A stretch of 64,000 nt of DNA. It comes from Iris pallida. Its lineage: Eukaryota > Streptophyta > Magnoliopsida > Asparagales > Iridaceae. Both the position numbers and the translations under genes were made by a program. Below are positions 31,051 to 42,448 of the stretch, piece by piece. The stretch covers positions 1 through 64,000 of the forward strand of contig JANAVB010004103.1 in NCBI GenBank assembly GCA_029216955.1. The letters run 5' to 3'. The notes beneath the pieces are model-generated. The model searched no databases and was not told the DNA's origin. It worked only from the letters and a program-made list of their open reading frames with translations. Position 1 is the first letter of the stretch, and each line of letters opens with the position of its first letter.

Positions 31051-31655
31051 GTAGTGATGATTATTGTATAATTTGAACATTTAATACTTGTAGGTGTTTC
31101 GAGTAGATGGTTCTTGTGAGTAGTTCAAATAACAGAGGCTAGATGAGTCAAATACATGTATTTCGAGTGAATGAATCCAGAATACCAATACATGTTGAGA
31201 TAGAGAATCAAATAGAACTATACTAGAACTGAATCAAAGTAATCATCAAATAAATAAAAAATATCAAAGAATGTACTCGCCTGTCATCCGGAGCAATGTA
31301 TGATCGATGCCCAAGGTGGTGTCACACAACCCTATATTTGAGATATACATGGTTATTTATTGTTCTAAAGTAAACAATGCATCTACTGAGTTGACTACAT
31401 GCTTCTAGGCCTTCTCTAGGTCATGGAAGTCAATTTGGTCAATCCTGGTCAATTAGTCAATCATGGGTCAATTGTTGGTCAAACATAGACTAGGAGGTCA
31501 AATCTTGGCTAATGATCTACTAGGCTATAGGTATACTATATCTAATTTTAGAACAACACACATTTATATATATATACTTGTATGTATATACAGACTTATA
31601 CTATATCACCTAGGATACTTACCACTTACTCTTAGCCCTCAATCTTGGCTAATGG

Positions 31656-31656
<1 letters not shown>

Positions 31657-31735
<79 letters not shown>
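31657..31735. repeat. (TA)n microsatellite
   Basis: Uninterrupted TA run in the family-B LTR; the family-B solo LTR has similar runs at 36355-36439 and 36605-36666. Confidence 0.95.
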
Positions 31736-31742
<7 letters not shown>

Positions 31743-31854
31743 AAATATATATATATATATATACAAATATATCCTATATGATATACATATGCTACACAAC
31801 CCCTATATCATATACATATATACATGTCACATATATACATCATATACATATATA

Positions 31855-33162
31855 TGTGGGACCATTGAGCACTTCTAGAGGGGGTGAATAGAGTACGTGT
31901 GTGCAGCGGAACAATAATCACCACTTAAAAATATTTATGGCAGTGACTAAACAAATATGGAGCATGCAGTATATAAGTAAATGTGTAAAGTAAATGAGTT
32001 GAGAAGAGCAAACGCAAACACCAAGGTTTATACTGGTTTCCCTCTAAGAGGACTAGTCCAGTCTCGAGTACTCAACCCGATATTGAATCCACTATTTTGA
32101 ATAGAGATTACACCACGTGTTTTGCACCGAAGAACACGCCAACTTCACCACCATCGTATTTTTATCCGAAGCCCACGAACAAACTTTAACACCTTTCTGA
32201 AGAAAGCTTTTATACGCCAAACTTGTACAACTCGAAAACTCCTACTCGGAAACCACCGGCACTTAGAAGAATAGGAGTTGTCTTGGGAATATGAAGATTT
32301 AAAGCTCTTGGTAAATAGAAAGACTTTAGAATAGACAGAGAAGATGAAGAAGGATTGAGTGTGTGTTTAGAAATGAAAATTTATTCTCTATATATAGGTT
32401 TTTGTAGGACAGAGTTCGGGCAGAACTTGGTACCCTAACATTCAAAAAATTTAACGTTGGAGATCCACAAGAATAGGTAAAACTTCTGACCAGGAGTGAT
32501 TTGGTCTAACCGAGTTCGGTCCCTATGGCAGTTTTGGTTTAAAAAATGGTTTGGTTTAGAAATTGGTTTAAGAAAGGTTGAGATAGACTTCTAATTGCTA
32601 GTGATTCCAACTCATAAATAATCTAGACTCAATAAATAAAAAAATACAGAATAAATAAGAAAACCAATAGCCCATATGATGACGCCTTTTTCTTGACATT
32701 GAAGAAGCATTTTTTCTTGACGGCAATCGTCCAAAGATAACAGATCTAAAAATCTGAATACCTTTCGGGGGCTTTGCCCCTGATCCCCCATAGGGGGCGC
32801 TGCCCCCTCGACCCTCGTCCGCTGACTGGGTAGCAGAACTTTCGATGCGAGGCCCCGGATAGGTCGTTGGGTGATTCAGAGAAATCTTCTTGTATAATGC
32901 CGTCTTTGGCCCATTATTAGTTCTCCATTACATATGTCCTGCTTTGACAAAGCTTGATCATGCTTACTGCATGTCTTACAAGAACATGTTAGACAAACAA
33001 AGCAATATGATACAAGTATAGCAATATTGATATAGTGAACATAAGGACAATGTTATGTTTAAGTAGCGACAAGATAGTGATTATATGAATATTAGTGACT
33101 TCAATAGTTAAACTTAATTGATTAGACATATTCAAAAGTATGATGTAATCATTGGGCTAACA
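31855..33162 (-). repeat. SIRE-type solo LTR
   Basis: 1308 bases, minus strand: starts TGTTAGCCCAATGATTACAT and ends GGTCCCACA. Its inner end has the SIRE signature CTATTCACCCCCTCTAGAAG. ATATA flanks both sides (31850-31854 and 33163-33167), a 5-base target duplication. With no internal region this is a solo LTR, left by recombination between the two LTRs of a former element. It is about 300-370 bp longer than the other SIRE LTRs because of a block at 32690-33000. Confidence 0.92.
32767..32810. other. G/C hairpin cluster in SIRE-type solo LTR
   Basis: Three adjacent short inverted repeats: GGGGC-TTT-GCCCC, CCCCC-ATA-GGGGG and GGGGGC-GCT-GCCCCC. The cluster is GC-rich in an AT-rich setting and absent from the other SIRE LTRs here. 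Confidence 0.7.
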
Positions 33163-34701
33163 ATATATCCAGTGCTAGCCTACCTCAACATCCTTATATA
33201 AGTATCCCATATACTCTAAGATATCTCTTATGATATATTTATATACCATATACATGAGTTACAATTGAGCCAAGAGGATGAATGAGCTAAGAGGATCTCA
33301 AGTTCAAATCCAACCCAATACTTCAGGTATATCATATAAGAGTCTAATATATACATGTGTACTAACACATGTATACAAACTGACACAGAACAAGTATAGG
33401 CAGCCTAATACAGGACAATTACATTTGCTAAGTCTGGACCAAAGGGCAGAATAGACACTCATTCATCTTGAATCTGAACAAGGACTCATGGGGTCTGAAC
33501 CCTCAACATGGAGTTAACTAAGGAAAGGTTATTAGACACTGGGCAAATGTAAATAGGATAGATGTGGACTGAACTAGTGCATATAAGGTGCAATGGATAA
33601 AAGACAGAACCTATAGGCTATCATATCTTCTCATTGACTTATAACATATAACTCCCTTATCTATCTACTCTAAAACCTGACACACATCACCTAATCTGAT
33701 ACCCATAGATCATGTCACAGCTTATAATACTGCTACTGCTGCTCTTTCTATCCATAGCTATCTATATTTATCTAGCCAACCATATCTATAACTAACTACC
33801 TATATACTCCTTTCCTATGTCATATATTTACATAAACAATTTTGGTCTGAAAATAAAGGAAGGGAAGATACCTACACTCTCTCTAGATGTATACATATAT
33901 CCTACCAAGATACCAACTAGTCGCAAATCTAGATACTAACACTAACCTTTACATATCTGTTACAAGAGTTATACAGGTCATGGCATTCACATAATGAGGC
34001 AGATGTAAAGCAATGAATAGAGCAGTGAAGGTAGCAAGATTTGCAAGAAGGATGAGGAACTTAACGTATCTATCTGGACATAGCATAGCATATGCATTTG
34101 TGTTCTTGTAACACCCTATTTTTTGAAATTGGAGATTTTTGAAAATTATTATTTTTTATTATTTATTAATGGTGTTTAGGGCATGATATGATTTATGGTG
34201 ATTTCTAATGTAATTAGAACCATCTTCTAAGTCATGCTAAGTCATGACTTGTGACTTTGTGATTTTGTTAGTATAACTTAGTGTAAACCCTAGTTTTCCT
34301 TAACCTAGAGACTAACCATAATCATGTGAGCCTAGCCATAGGTTTAGAACTTCAAATTAGTGGTTTTTGGCCAAAAGGGTATTTTGGTAATTTACTAGGC
34401 TTTATTTGTGATTATGTGATTTTAATATTATTTTAATCATGGTTGAGTACCATGACTAGTCCCTAACCTATTCCACCCTAAACTAGAGGTTAGCCACTAA
34501 CCTAGAAGCTATAGGATGGATATTTAGTCATAGGTTAAAGTAAGTTAAATATCTAGATATTACTATTCTTGATATTTTGCTTATATCACTCCAAATATCT
34601 AAACCCTTTACCAAAGTCTTGCCTTAGCCTAGAAGAAAGCCAAGGACACCTCCCCTACCCCCCATGGCAGCCAAGGACCCCCCCTTGGCAGCCCACAATT
34701 C

Positions 34702-34708
34702 TATAAAA
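34702..34708 (+). promoter_or_regulatory. TATA box of family-B solo LTR
   Basis: TATAAAA in CAATTCTATAAAACCCC; about 600 bases after the LTR start. Confidence 0.6.
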
Positions 34709-35199
34709 CCCCATTGAATTAATTCATGAATAATTTACATGAAATTAATTCCTAGAAAATCCCTTTTTCTTCAAACCTTCACAACTTGATCATTCTTGAT
34801 CCAAATTCACTCTAGTCTCTTGCATTGGGATCCTACAACATCTAGGGTGCTAAGAGGAACTAGCAATCAAGGATTTGGAAGCATTGGACATCAACAAGTG
34901 GAAGAACACACACCCCCATTTTCATTGATTTTCCTTGGATTTGCACAATAGGTAATTTCCTTCAAACTTAGTTAAAATCCTATTTTTTCTTCATAAATGC
35001 ATTCATGTAGGACTAATACAACTGTGGGTAAAGTTTGGTAGGATTTTGAGTTCGTTTGGTGTCCGTATCGGACACGTATCCTAAGCTAGAAACCCTCGTT
35101 TGATGAAATGCCACAAAGACTTTGTTTTTGTGTTTATGTGAAACAAAATATATTTTTGGGTAGCCCTAGACACCTAGGTCACAACCCCACTTGACTGAA

Positions 35200-35870
35200 C
35201 ACGACACGGTGTCTTTTTCGTGTCGAAAATCAACTTGGACACGCTGCCAGGATATCGCACTGTGCACACTTTAATGCCCTGCTACTCGACACTTAGCACG
35301 GACACTGTGGGACACGTGGACACGTGAAAATTGACACAGAGGAGGGGGCAACCTCTGACATGCCCCCCCTCGAGTTTGAGACACGTTGGTGTCGTGTCGA
35401 GAGAGCACGGACACGTGCACTGGTCGTGCACTGTCAGTGCACACACGCACAGAGCCAACTTTGAGCGTGTTGTGTCGCATGGACACGACACTTGGATGTC
35501 TCGTGATGACACCATCGTGTAGCCCTTCATGTGGCGTACACGTGGACACGAGCACGTGGTGCTTCGTGTCCTGTGTCACGAGCACGAGGCTTGTGACAGC
35601 GTGCACGACGCTGTCAAAACTCGCGCGTATCAGTCGTGTTTTCACGACTGATACGGCTCTCGTGTCGACACTGTGAGACACGTGGACACGTAACAGAGTG
35701 TCTATCATGTAGCCCTATGTGTGGGCTACACGTGTGTGTGACCACGAGTCGTGTCGTGTCTCGTGGTGTGTCCACGAGACGCGTGAACACGTGCACGACG
35801 CTGTGTACGTGTTTGTGTATCTCAGTTTACCCGTGTGATGTTTTAGTGAGATTGGACACGTGAAACTGTG
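35200..35870. repeat. GACACG/CGTGTC-rich stretch with nine G-boxes
   Basis: Dense variants of GGACACGTGGACACG and their complements. CACGTG occurs nine times between about 35315 and 35860. The overlapping ORFs on both strands are repeat artefacts. Confidence 0.85.
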
Positions 35871-36230
35871 TCGTGGTGTCGTGTCAGGCACCTAGGACAC
35901 TAGTATATGTATGGGGCCTTAGTTACCAACCTAGATATTCGAGCCTTAGCTCGGTTTCGTGTATGTATTTTGGTTTACCTAGTATCGAGTCAACAGTCCA
36001 ATATTTCCAGATTTTAGGATTATTTCCAGTTTTCAAAGGTGGATTTCAAAACCAAATTTGATATGTTTTATACATTGTATATATGTATTTTAGTGTATAT
36101 ATATGTAGTATATATGTATGTGTGTGTGGGGGTGAATTTTGAGGTTATTTGGTTGTGTGTATAGGTAGTTAGGGATGTGTATATATATATGTATATATGT
36201 GGTGTGTGTGTGTGTTTTTAGTATTGGTTT

Positions 36231-36274
36231 GGGGGCTGTCCTGTTCTCAGGAAACTGAGAACAGTCCCCCCCCC
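36231..36274 (+). other. Perfect 10-bp hairpin with GAAA loop
   Basis: Arms CTGTTCTCAG (36241-36250) and CTGAGAACAG (36255-36264) around GAAA. Outside them GGGGG at 36231-36235 can pair with CCCCC from 36266. In RNA this would be a GNRA-capped stem. Confidence 0.85.
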
Positions 36275-36350
36275 TTTTTGACTGTTCAGTTCCTTCTCAC
36301 TCTCTCTCTCTGTCCACCTCTCTCTTTCTAACTCTCTCTCTATTTCCCTC

Positions 36351-36354
<4 letters not shown>

Positions 36355-36439
<85 letters not shown>
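36355..36439. repeat. (TA)n microsatellite
   Basis: TA run of about 85 bases preceded by a CT-rich tract (36296-36352). A second TA run lies at 36605-36666. Confidence 0.95.
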
Positions 36440-36445
<6 letters not shown>

Positions 36446-36600
36446 TATATTGTATAGTTATATATATTGGTATAAATGGTTAAGGGTATATATGGGTTAT
36501 ATATATTTTTATATATATATGGAATGTATCTATATGTATTGTGATAGCTAACTATATATGTATATATAGTGTATTATATGTATGGGTTATATGTATTGGG

Positions 36601-36669
<69 letters not shown>

Positions 36670-36878
36670 ATTAGTGTCATTATATATATATATATATATA
36701 TATATAGGTTCTGGCATTATGTATAGAGGGTACACATATTGAGATGTATATATAGATAACTTACTAAATATAGGTTTATATTGAGACCTATAACCACTAG
36801 CCTATAGGTTATCTAGCCTATGGCCTAGGTTGCTAGCCTACGGCTTGGGGGTTAACCCTAAAGGCCCAAAACCCTACT

Positions 36879-37457
36879 TGTTGACCCTTGTTGACTAAGG
36901 GTTGACCAAAGTCAACCTTAGGTCAAACCTTGACCTAATTAACCTAGATTTGACTAGGATTGACCTACAATGACTAGTTTAACTAGTTGACTAAAACCCT
37001 AACTAGCTTGACTAGTGTTGACCTAGCTTTGACTATTTGACTTAGAATTGACCATTGTTGACCATGGTTGACTAAAGTCAACTATTGGTCAAACCTTGAC
37101 CTAATTGACCTAGATTTGACTAGGACTAACCTAAAATGACTAGTTTAACTAGTCTGACCTAATTACCTTATTGACTGGTCTTTGTTTGACCTAACTATAT
37201 TGCTGACTGGTCTTTGTTTGACCAATACCTTAGTTGGTCTAAGTTTGACCTAGACTTGACCCAGATTGATCATGTTGACTAGTATTTGGCTAGTTTGATT
37301 AGAATGTTGACTAGGAGTTGACTTTAACCTAGATTTGACTAACCTTGACTTGTTTGACCTTGTTTGACTCTATTTGACTTAGTTTGATTCCCTGTGACCT
37401 AATATGACTTGATTTGACTTAGCTTGACTGTAGAGTTGACCAAGTTTGACTTTGACC
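36879..37457 (+). promoter_or_regulatory. W-box array in family-B solo LTR
   Basis: I count about 39 TTGAC cores in under 580 bases, roughly 35 on the plus strand, nearly all followed by C or T as in the WRKY-binding W-box TTGAC(C/T). Units resemble TTGACCTAG and TTTGACTAG. It grew by short tandem duplication. Regulatory function is inferred. Confidence 0.6.
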
Positions 37458-37689
37458 TAGATTGGCTTAGAATTCATATAGATTGCATTGTAGATTTCAT
37501 TACCTTCATTTTTGGACATGTCATAACTGTATTACTCTATTTTAGGACATTGTGACCCTGGTACAGACATCTGATATTACACTACTCTTTCCAGAGTGTC
37601 AGGCGAGTACATTCTCTGATAGTTCTTTCATTACTTGTCATTTACTGTATTTCAGTTCTAATTAGCTATATGTGATTCTCTGTACAAAC

Positions 37690-38140
37690 ACGATTAGTAT
37701 TGCTGGATCCATTACATGCGACACTCATTTATTCATGTCTGGCCTCTATATCTGGAATCACTACTGGCATCACCCTACTGGAATCATTTCTGGAATCATT
37801 GGCTGGACTCATACTGGTTGTAGTGTTGGATTATGGATTCATTTGTGGGCGGAGAAATACTTGAGTAGACATGTGAACATACCTAAAATCTGGAACCACC
37901 TCCCTTGGAACTATTCTGGAATGCTAGCCATCCCACACTTGGCCGAGTGTGTGATGTGCCTGATTACCCCTAGCCGTTTACATGTTGATCTCAGTATTTT
38001 AAAACACACTGTTAGAGTATAGTCTGGACTTACCCTGGAATCATGGATCACTTCTGGACTCATTTTTACTGGACTCATCTTGTACTGGAATCATCTAGTA
38101 TTGGATTATATGGACTGGACTCACACTGGGATTACATTTT
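37690..38140 (+). repeat. CTGGA(A/C)TCA short-repeat region
   Basis: About twelve variants of CTGGAATCAT/CTGGACTCAT at irregular spacing. The ORF at 37672-38022 is a product of this repeat. Confidence 0.75.
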
Positions 38141-41061
38141 ATACTGTCTGAACTTATACCATGTTATTCTAATTCAGCTAGTTTACTACAGTCTTCTTTG
38201 TCATGTTTTCTTCTCTTGTTAGTTACTTTACTTTCCTTGTACCCTCACTGTTTCTCTACATCATTATCTGTATAAAACTGTCATGCTCATCTGTATAACT
38301 GTCTAAAAACTGCTTTATAGTCTTTGTCATTTACTTGGAATTTCTAGATGAGATGTGCTCGTTCCTGTCCTGATTGGACCTGTTGAAAATATTACAGATG
38401 ATACTCCTGACGACACATGCCCTACTTACCATGGACCTGGCGAGGGATTAGCTACCTTTGGTTCCGACTCTCAGGAGTGATTCAGGAGTTTAGCTAGTAG
38501 ACTTACTTAGCTTTCATGTTTTGAGCTTGTTTGTATTAAACTTGAGATATTGAGTTGTATTAGAGTTTGTTTGAGATATTGTTGTTATTATTTTAGTAGT
38601 TTAATTTCTATTGTTGTTAGTTGGTATCTAGATTTCTGTGTTATCTTATCGTGCTTAGACTGTGATTGAGTATATCATATCTTTTACTTGTCCTCCCTTC
38701 GGAGTTGAGATTTTGGCAAGTACATTATATACACTGCATGAGATTAGTTAGCAACCTAGGACAGCGTTCTACCGCCGACACTGCGGCGTAGGCTGGACGT
38801 ACCCACTTCTCGTGCCCCTACACAGGGTGCGGGTCGTGACAGTTCTACATCAGGTTACTTGGGTCACAATTGAAGCAAGGAATGCAGGTTAGATATTCGT
38901 CTATGGAAATCTGAACAAAGCCTAAGAATTAACCCAAGGCATGACATTTCTAATGGGGATTGGCCTATAATAGATATGCCATACCTTCATGGAATAATCT
39001 GAACAAAAGAGATCGAATCAACTAATATATACAAGGGTCTGTATATACAAGCCTAAAATGGACACATATGAGAACTGGACAGCAATTCAAATGGACAAAG
39101 CACGGAGTTAGAGCAGTGATAAACTTTACTGACCAAAGGACTGGACATATGGACATTCCTGTAGGGACTGAACCAAAATACATGTCCAGGTAGACCATCT
39201 TAACTGGAACCCCTCTTCCCACTGACCTCCTGAATGGGGATAGGCCCAAAACTGCTTCTATGGGTTCCCTCTCTCCTTATACTGCTGTTACTGCCACCTT
39301 CATTCCCTCATACACATAGTCCATGGCTTCAACCTAGGTATCAAGCCAACTGATATTAAGTTCAGTTTGGTCTGACACATGTTCATGTATTGACTGATCA
39401 CATATGTTCCTCCCCCTGTGGCTAAAACAGAGTCCCCAAGTCTTCTGCTCTTGCACAGGTTCTTCCCAAGCCTTGCATAGGTTTTATTGGTTCACATGAC
39501 CCTCATCTAGTTTGTGCATCCATGCACAGACCAATCACTCCTCTCTCCTCCCTTACTAAATACCTTCTATACATATCCTTTATATCTGATTCTAATAACA
39601 TGGACTGGTACTCAAATTAATGGTCTAAATTATACGTTTAAGATTGAACTTCAAATGTAACCATGTAGTAAACCCCACTGATACCATGCTTTCTATCTGA
39701 TACTAGCATACATTAGTTTAGATACTAACATATACCCACATACACTAATACACTAGTTTCAAGTAGACCTTGATACCTACCTCTCAGACTAACTAATCCC
39801 CACTGAGCTAACCACTGACACATGCCCTGCTACTAACCAACTGAGCTAATAGGCCTGCTCTAACCATTGGCTTAAAGCCAAGGCAAACAAGGTAAGAGAC
39901 TAAACATATAACTAAAGGGTGCACTTTTAGTTCAAGGGACTGAACAAGTATCATGGATTGAACCTCAACCTGAGTCTCTCTCTCTCTCCCCTGTATTTCC
40001 TATCCCTCTGACATTCACACCCCATTGTCCTATACTCATATGGACTGGACAATACAAAAGGACTGCACAGTTGATGACTGCACAACTGATGGGCAGAATA
40101 AGGAAGCAGGACATGATGCTAGGCACAAAAAAATTAGAAACATGGAACAATACACTCATAACAAGCCCCCAAGTCTAAAATACTCTAGTAAATCACTATA
40201 AAATCATTAGACAACAGTCACAGATCCTAACACATAGTACTACCAACAAGAAAAACCAACCAAGACTGAAATCTAACCATTCAAAGCCTTAAGAGTCATT
40301 TCATCGAATACTTGGTGTGCGTATCCGATACTCTCGTGATATACACATCAAATCTATCCGAAATTGACCTAATCTTTCCTAATGCTAGTGGGACTCCTAA
40401 TGAATGCATCTATATCAAAGGAATAGAAATTTGAAGGGTTTAGAGGCTATTATCAATTGAGAGTTGGAATCTCAAAGAAATAAACTCAAGAGGAGATCCC
40501 CTTCAACTTTCAATGGCCAAATTGCTTCAAATTCTTCCAAACTAGGCAATAGAGGCTTCATCTCTTCAAAGAGAAGAGTTTGCAATTCGTTTGAGAGAAT
40601 TTAGACTTAATTTGGGAGTTGGAGGCAATTTTGGAGAAGAACACAAATTAGGGTTATGATTTGTAATGAAAGGGGGAAGAAGGAGGCTATGTATGTGTTA
40701 AATAGGAAGGAAGAGGTGTTGTGGCAGGCCAAGGAGTGTGGGCTAGGGTTTGGTTGGGTTCAAATGTCTAAACGACTTCCTAATTGTCATTTTGAGGCCC
40801 TTTAAGGAAAAACCCCCAATGTGGCTTAAGTTTAAATCACTAATTGGACTCTAAATGATATTCTAGCTAGGTTAGAACCAAATCAAAGTTGCCTAATCTC
40901 TCTAACCAAGTTTCTATGGTCATGGCTAACATCTACACAATGTAGTTCTAAGGTTTCAACAATTATGACTCTAACACAATACATTTAATTAAATCATATT
41001 AAAATAATCAAAAAATTTACCAATTGCCAAAATATCCTTGCTCTATAATGTGGTGGTGACA

Positions 41062-41095
41062 AATCTACCCTCCTTAGGAAAATTTTGTCCTCGAA
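41062..41095 (-). other. Family-B polypurine tract and pol-end motif
   Basis: Minus strand AAATTTCGAGGACAAAATTT, then CCTAAGGAGGGTAGATT directly before the LTR start at 41061. A TTCGAGGACGAAATT end followed by a purine run is characteristic of Tekay/Del chromoviruses and fixes the element orientation. Bases 41096-41188 show nothing recognisable. Confidence 0.75.
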
Positions 41096-41188
41096 ATTTA
41101 AGATGGCCGTACTCCTAGGTCAAACCCCCAACAATCAAGGTCAAGAAAATTATATCTAATAAGATGCAAATCATGGTCCTACTGGTCG

Positions 41189-42448
41189 TTATTTTACAGT
41201 CTCGAACAGGGTCACTACACTATCTATCATAGCACAAAATGTCCTGAGAGGTACTAGTAGAATCATACAATATGATGGAAAGAAGGACAGGAAAGACAGA
41301 CCTGCTATCCCGTCACCTGTAGCGTCGGTCTCCTCGACCGTCAGTGCAAAAGCCTTGCCCCTCTGGTGCTTGACATGGTGTCGTGCCACAGATGGCCTAG
41401 CTCCCTCTCTCTGATCCTCTACTCTGCCATATGGAGGTGCACTGGGGCAATCTCTCATCTGGTGAGTAGTGGATCCACAGAACAGACACACCTTCAACCT
41501 CCTCCTATACTCGTCCCAAGTATGACCTGGTTTTCTGCAGTAGGCACAGGTAGGCACTCTTCGGTCCTATCCCCGAGGCTGGTGCTGTACCTGCTAAACT
41601 CTATCCGGTGCCAACAACTGCTGGGGCTGATGCACTACCTTCTGCACAAAGGGACGCTTCGTACTACCACTCGCCCCTCCTGAATCATCTTGGCTCCTCT
41701 TGGACTTGAGATACAAGTCATCCTCCCCTACCATAGCCCCTGCCAAGATCTGCTCAAAGGTAGAGTCATGGTCACTCTTGGTCAATGACTTGACCTTCTT
41801 GATCAAGCCCTTGCAGAATCTCCTCGCCTTTGCTGCCTCGCTCAGTCCCTCCACAAATCTGCCCAGGCGGTAAAACTCCCTAGTATATTCCTCGATCGTC
41901 TGGTTCCCCTGAACCAGGTTCTCAAACTGAGGCTTCAAAGCGCTGAGTGCTACATCTGGAATGAACTTTTTCTTGAACAGCTTCTTAAAGGCCTCCCATG
42001 TTTGTCTCTGAACACCAACTTTGGGATCGGTGTGGTACCAAGTCTGTGCAAGATCTTAAGTCTGGCTACCTGCTGCCACTATCTGTATCCCAACCGGGAT
42101 CTGTGCGAGCCTGAATATCTCCTCGATATGCTCTATCCAGTCATCAGCATACAAAATGCCCTTTTTACCTTTGAAGTCCCTCGACCTCATCTTCTGGAAG
42201 TCTAAAATGTTCCCTAGCTGCTGCTGCTGAATCTGACCTCCCTGATCTCCCTGTGGCTGAGCAACCACTCTCTCTACTGCCTCCATCGCCACCTGATGGA
42301 CATTATCGATGCGCTACCTCATGTCTGTGGACTGGCACTGCTTCGCCTCTATCATCTCTCAAAAAAGCGCAAAAAGCTGCACTGCATCGACTGGTGCCGG
42401 AGGTTGTGGCGGCTGAAGAACATCTGCAATTACAAATATGAAGTAACT
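41189..42448 (-). pseudogene. Family-B Gag
   Basis: A chromovirus Gag, the particle protein, in one frame with several nonsense codons (for example at 42056-42058, 41594-41596 and two near 42320-42360). The core has ADDWIEHIEEIFRLAQIP and then IEEYTREFYRLGRFVEGL, the usual Gag helices. The nucleocapsid has two zinc knuckles: CAYCRKPGHTWDEY, whose last ligand is Tyr instead of Cys, and an intact CLFCGSTTHQMRDC. It ends where the protease should begin, showing that pol was deleted. The N-terminal side is cut by the junction with SIRE-2. Confidence 0.88.

Larger units (their letters stand above)
34107..38841 (+). repeat. Family-B solo LTR
   Basis: 4735 bases, starting TGTAACACCCTATTTT and ending GGGTGCGGGTCGTGACA, flanked by GTTCT at 34102-34106 and 38842-38846. 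No internal domain, so a solo LTR. It is in opposite orientation to the family-B LTR around it. A TATA box is at 34702-34708 on the plus strand, agreeing with the orientation. It contains a G-box-rich stretch, a strong hairpin, (TA)n tracts, a W-box array and CTGGAMTCA repeats. Termini TGTAACACCC and GGTCGTGACA are typical of Tekay/Del-type chromoviruses. Confidence 0.95.
30073..41061 (-). repeat. Family-B 3' LTR, interrupted by two solo LTRs
   Basis: On the minus strand it starts TGTCACCACC beside the PPT and ends GGGTGCGAGTCATGACA at 30073. The 3' end aligns with that of the family-B solo LTR (38841 inward), including the stretch with CTAAGCACGATAAGATA. Without inserts it is about 4.94 kb. 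It contains fourfold 65-bp repeats (30820-31050), a GTCAA-rich patch (31420-31510) and a (TA)n run. No genes. Confidence 0.85.
30073..42448 (-). mobile_element. Family-B chromovirus remnant inserted in SIRE-2 gag
   Basis: Minus-strand order from right to left: gag (42448-41189), a short pol end with PPT (41095-41062), then the 3' LTR (41061-30073, itself opened twice). Protease, RT, RNase H, integrase and the 5' LTR are absent. Gag joins SIRE-2 gag directly, so the right edge is a deletion and not an LTR end. No target duplication remains. Confidence 0.8.

Noticed and set aside
35271..35863. Overlapping ORFs on both strands rich in Thr, Val, His and Cys
   Set aside because: They translate the GACACG/CGTGTC repeat. 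Several frames are open together, as expected of a low-complexity repeat.
36541..36726. Tyr/Ile repeat ORF, and a similar one at 31463-31741
   Set aside because: Translation of (TA)n microsatellites.
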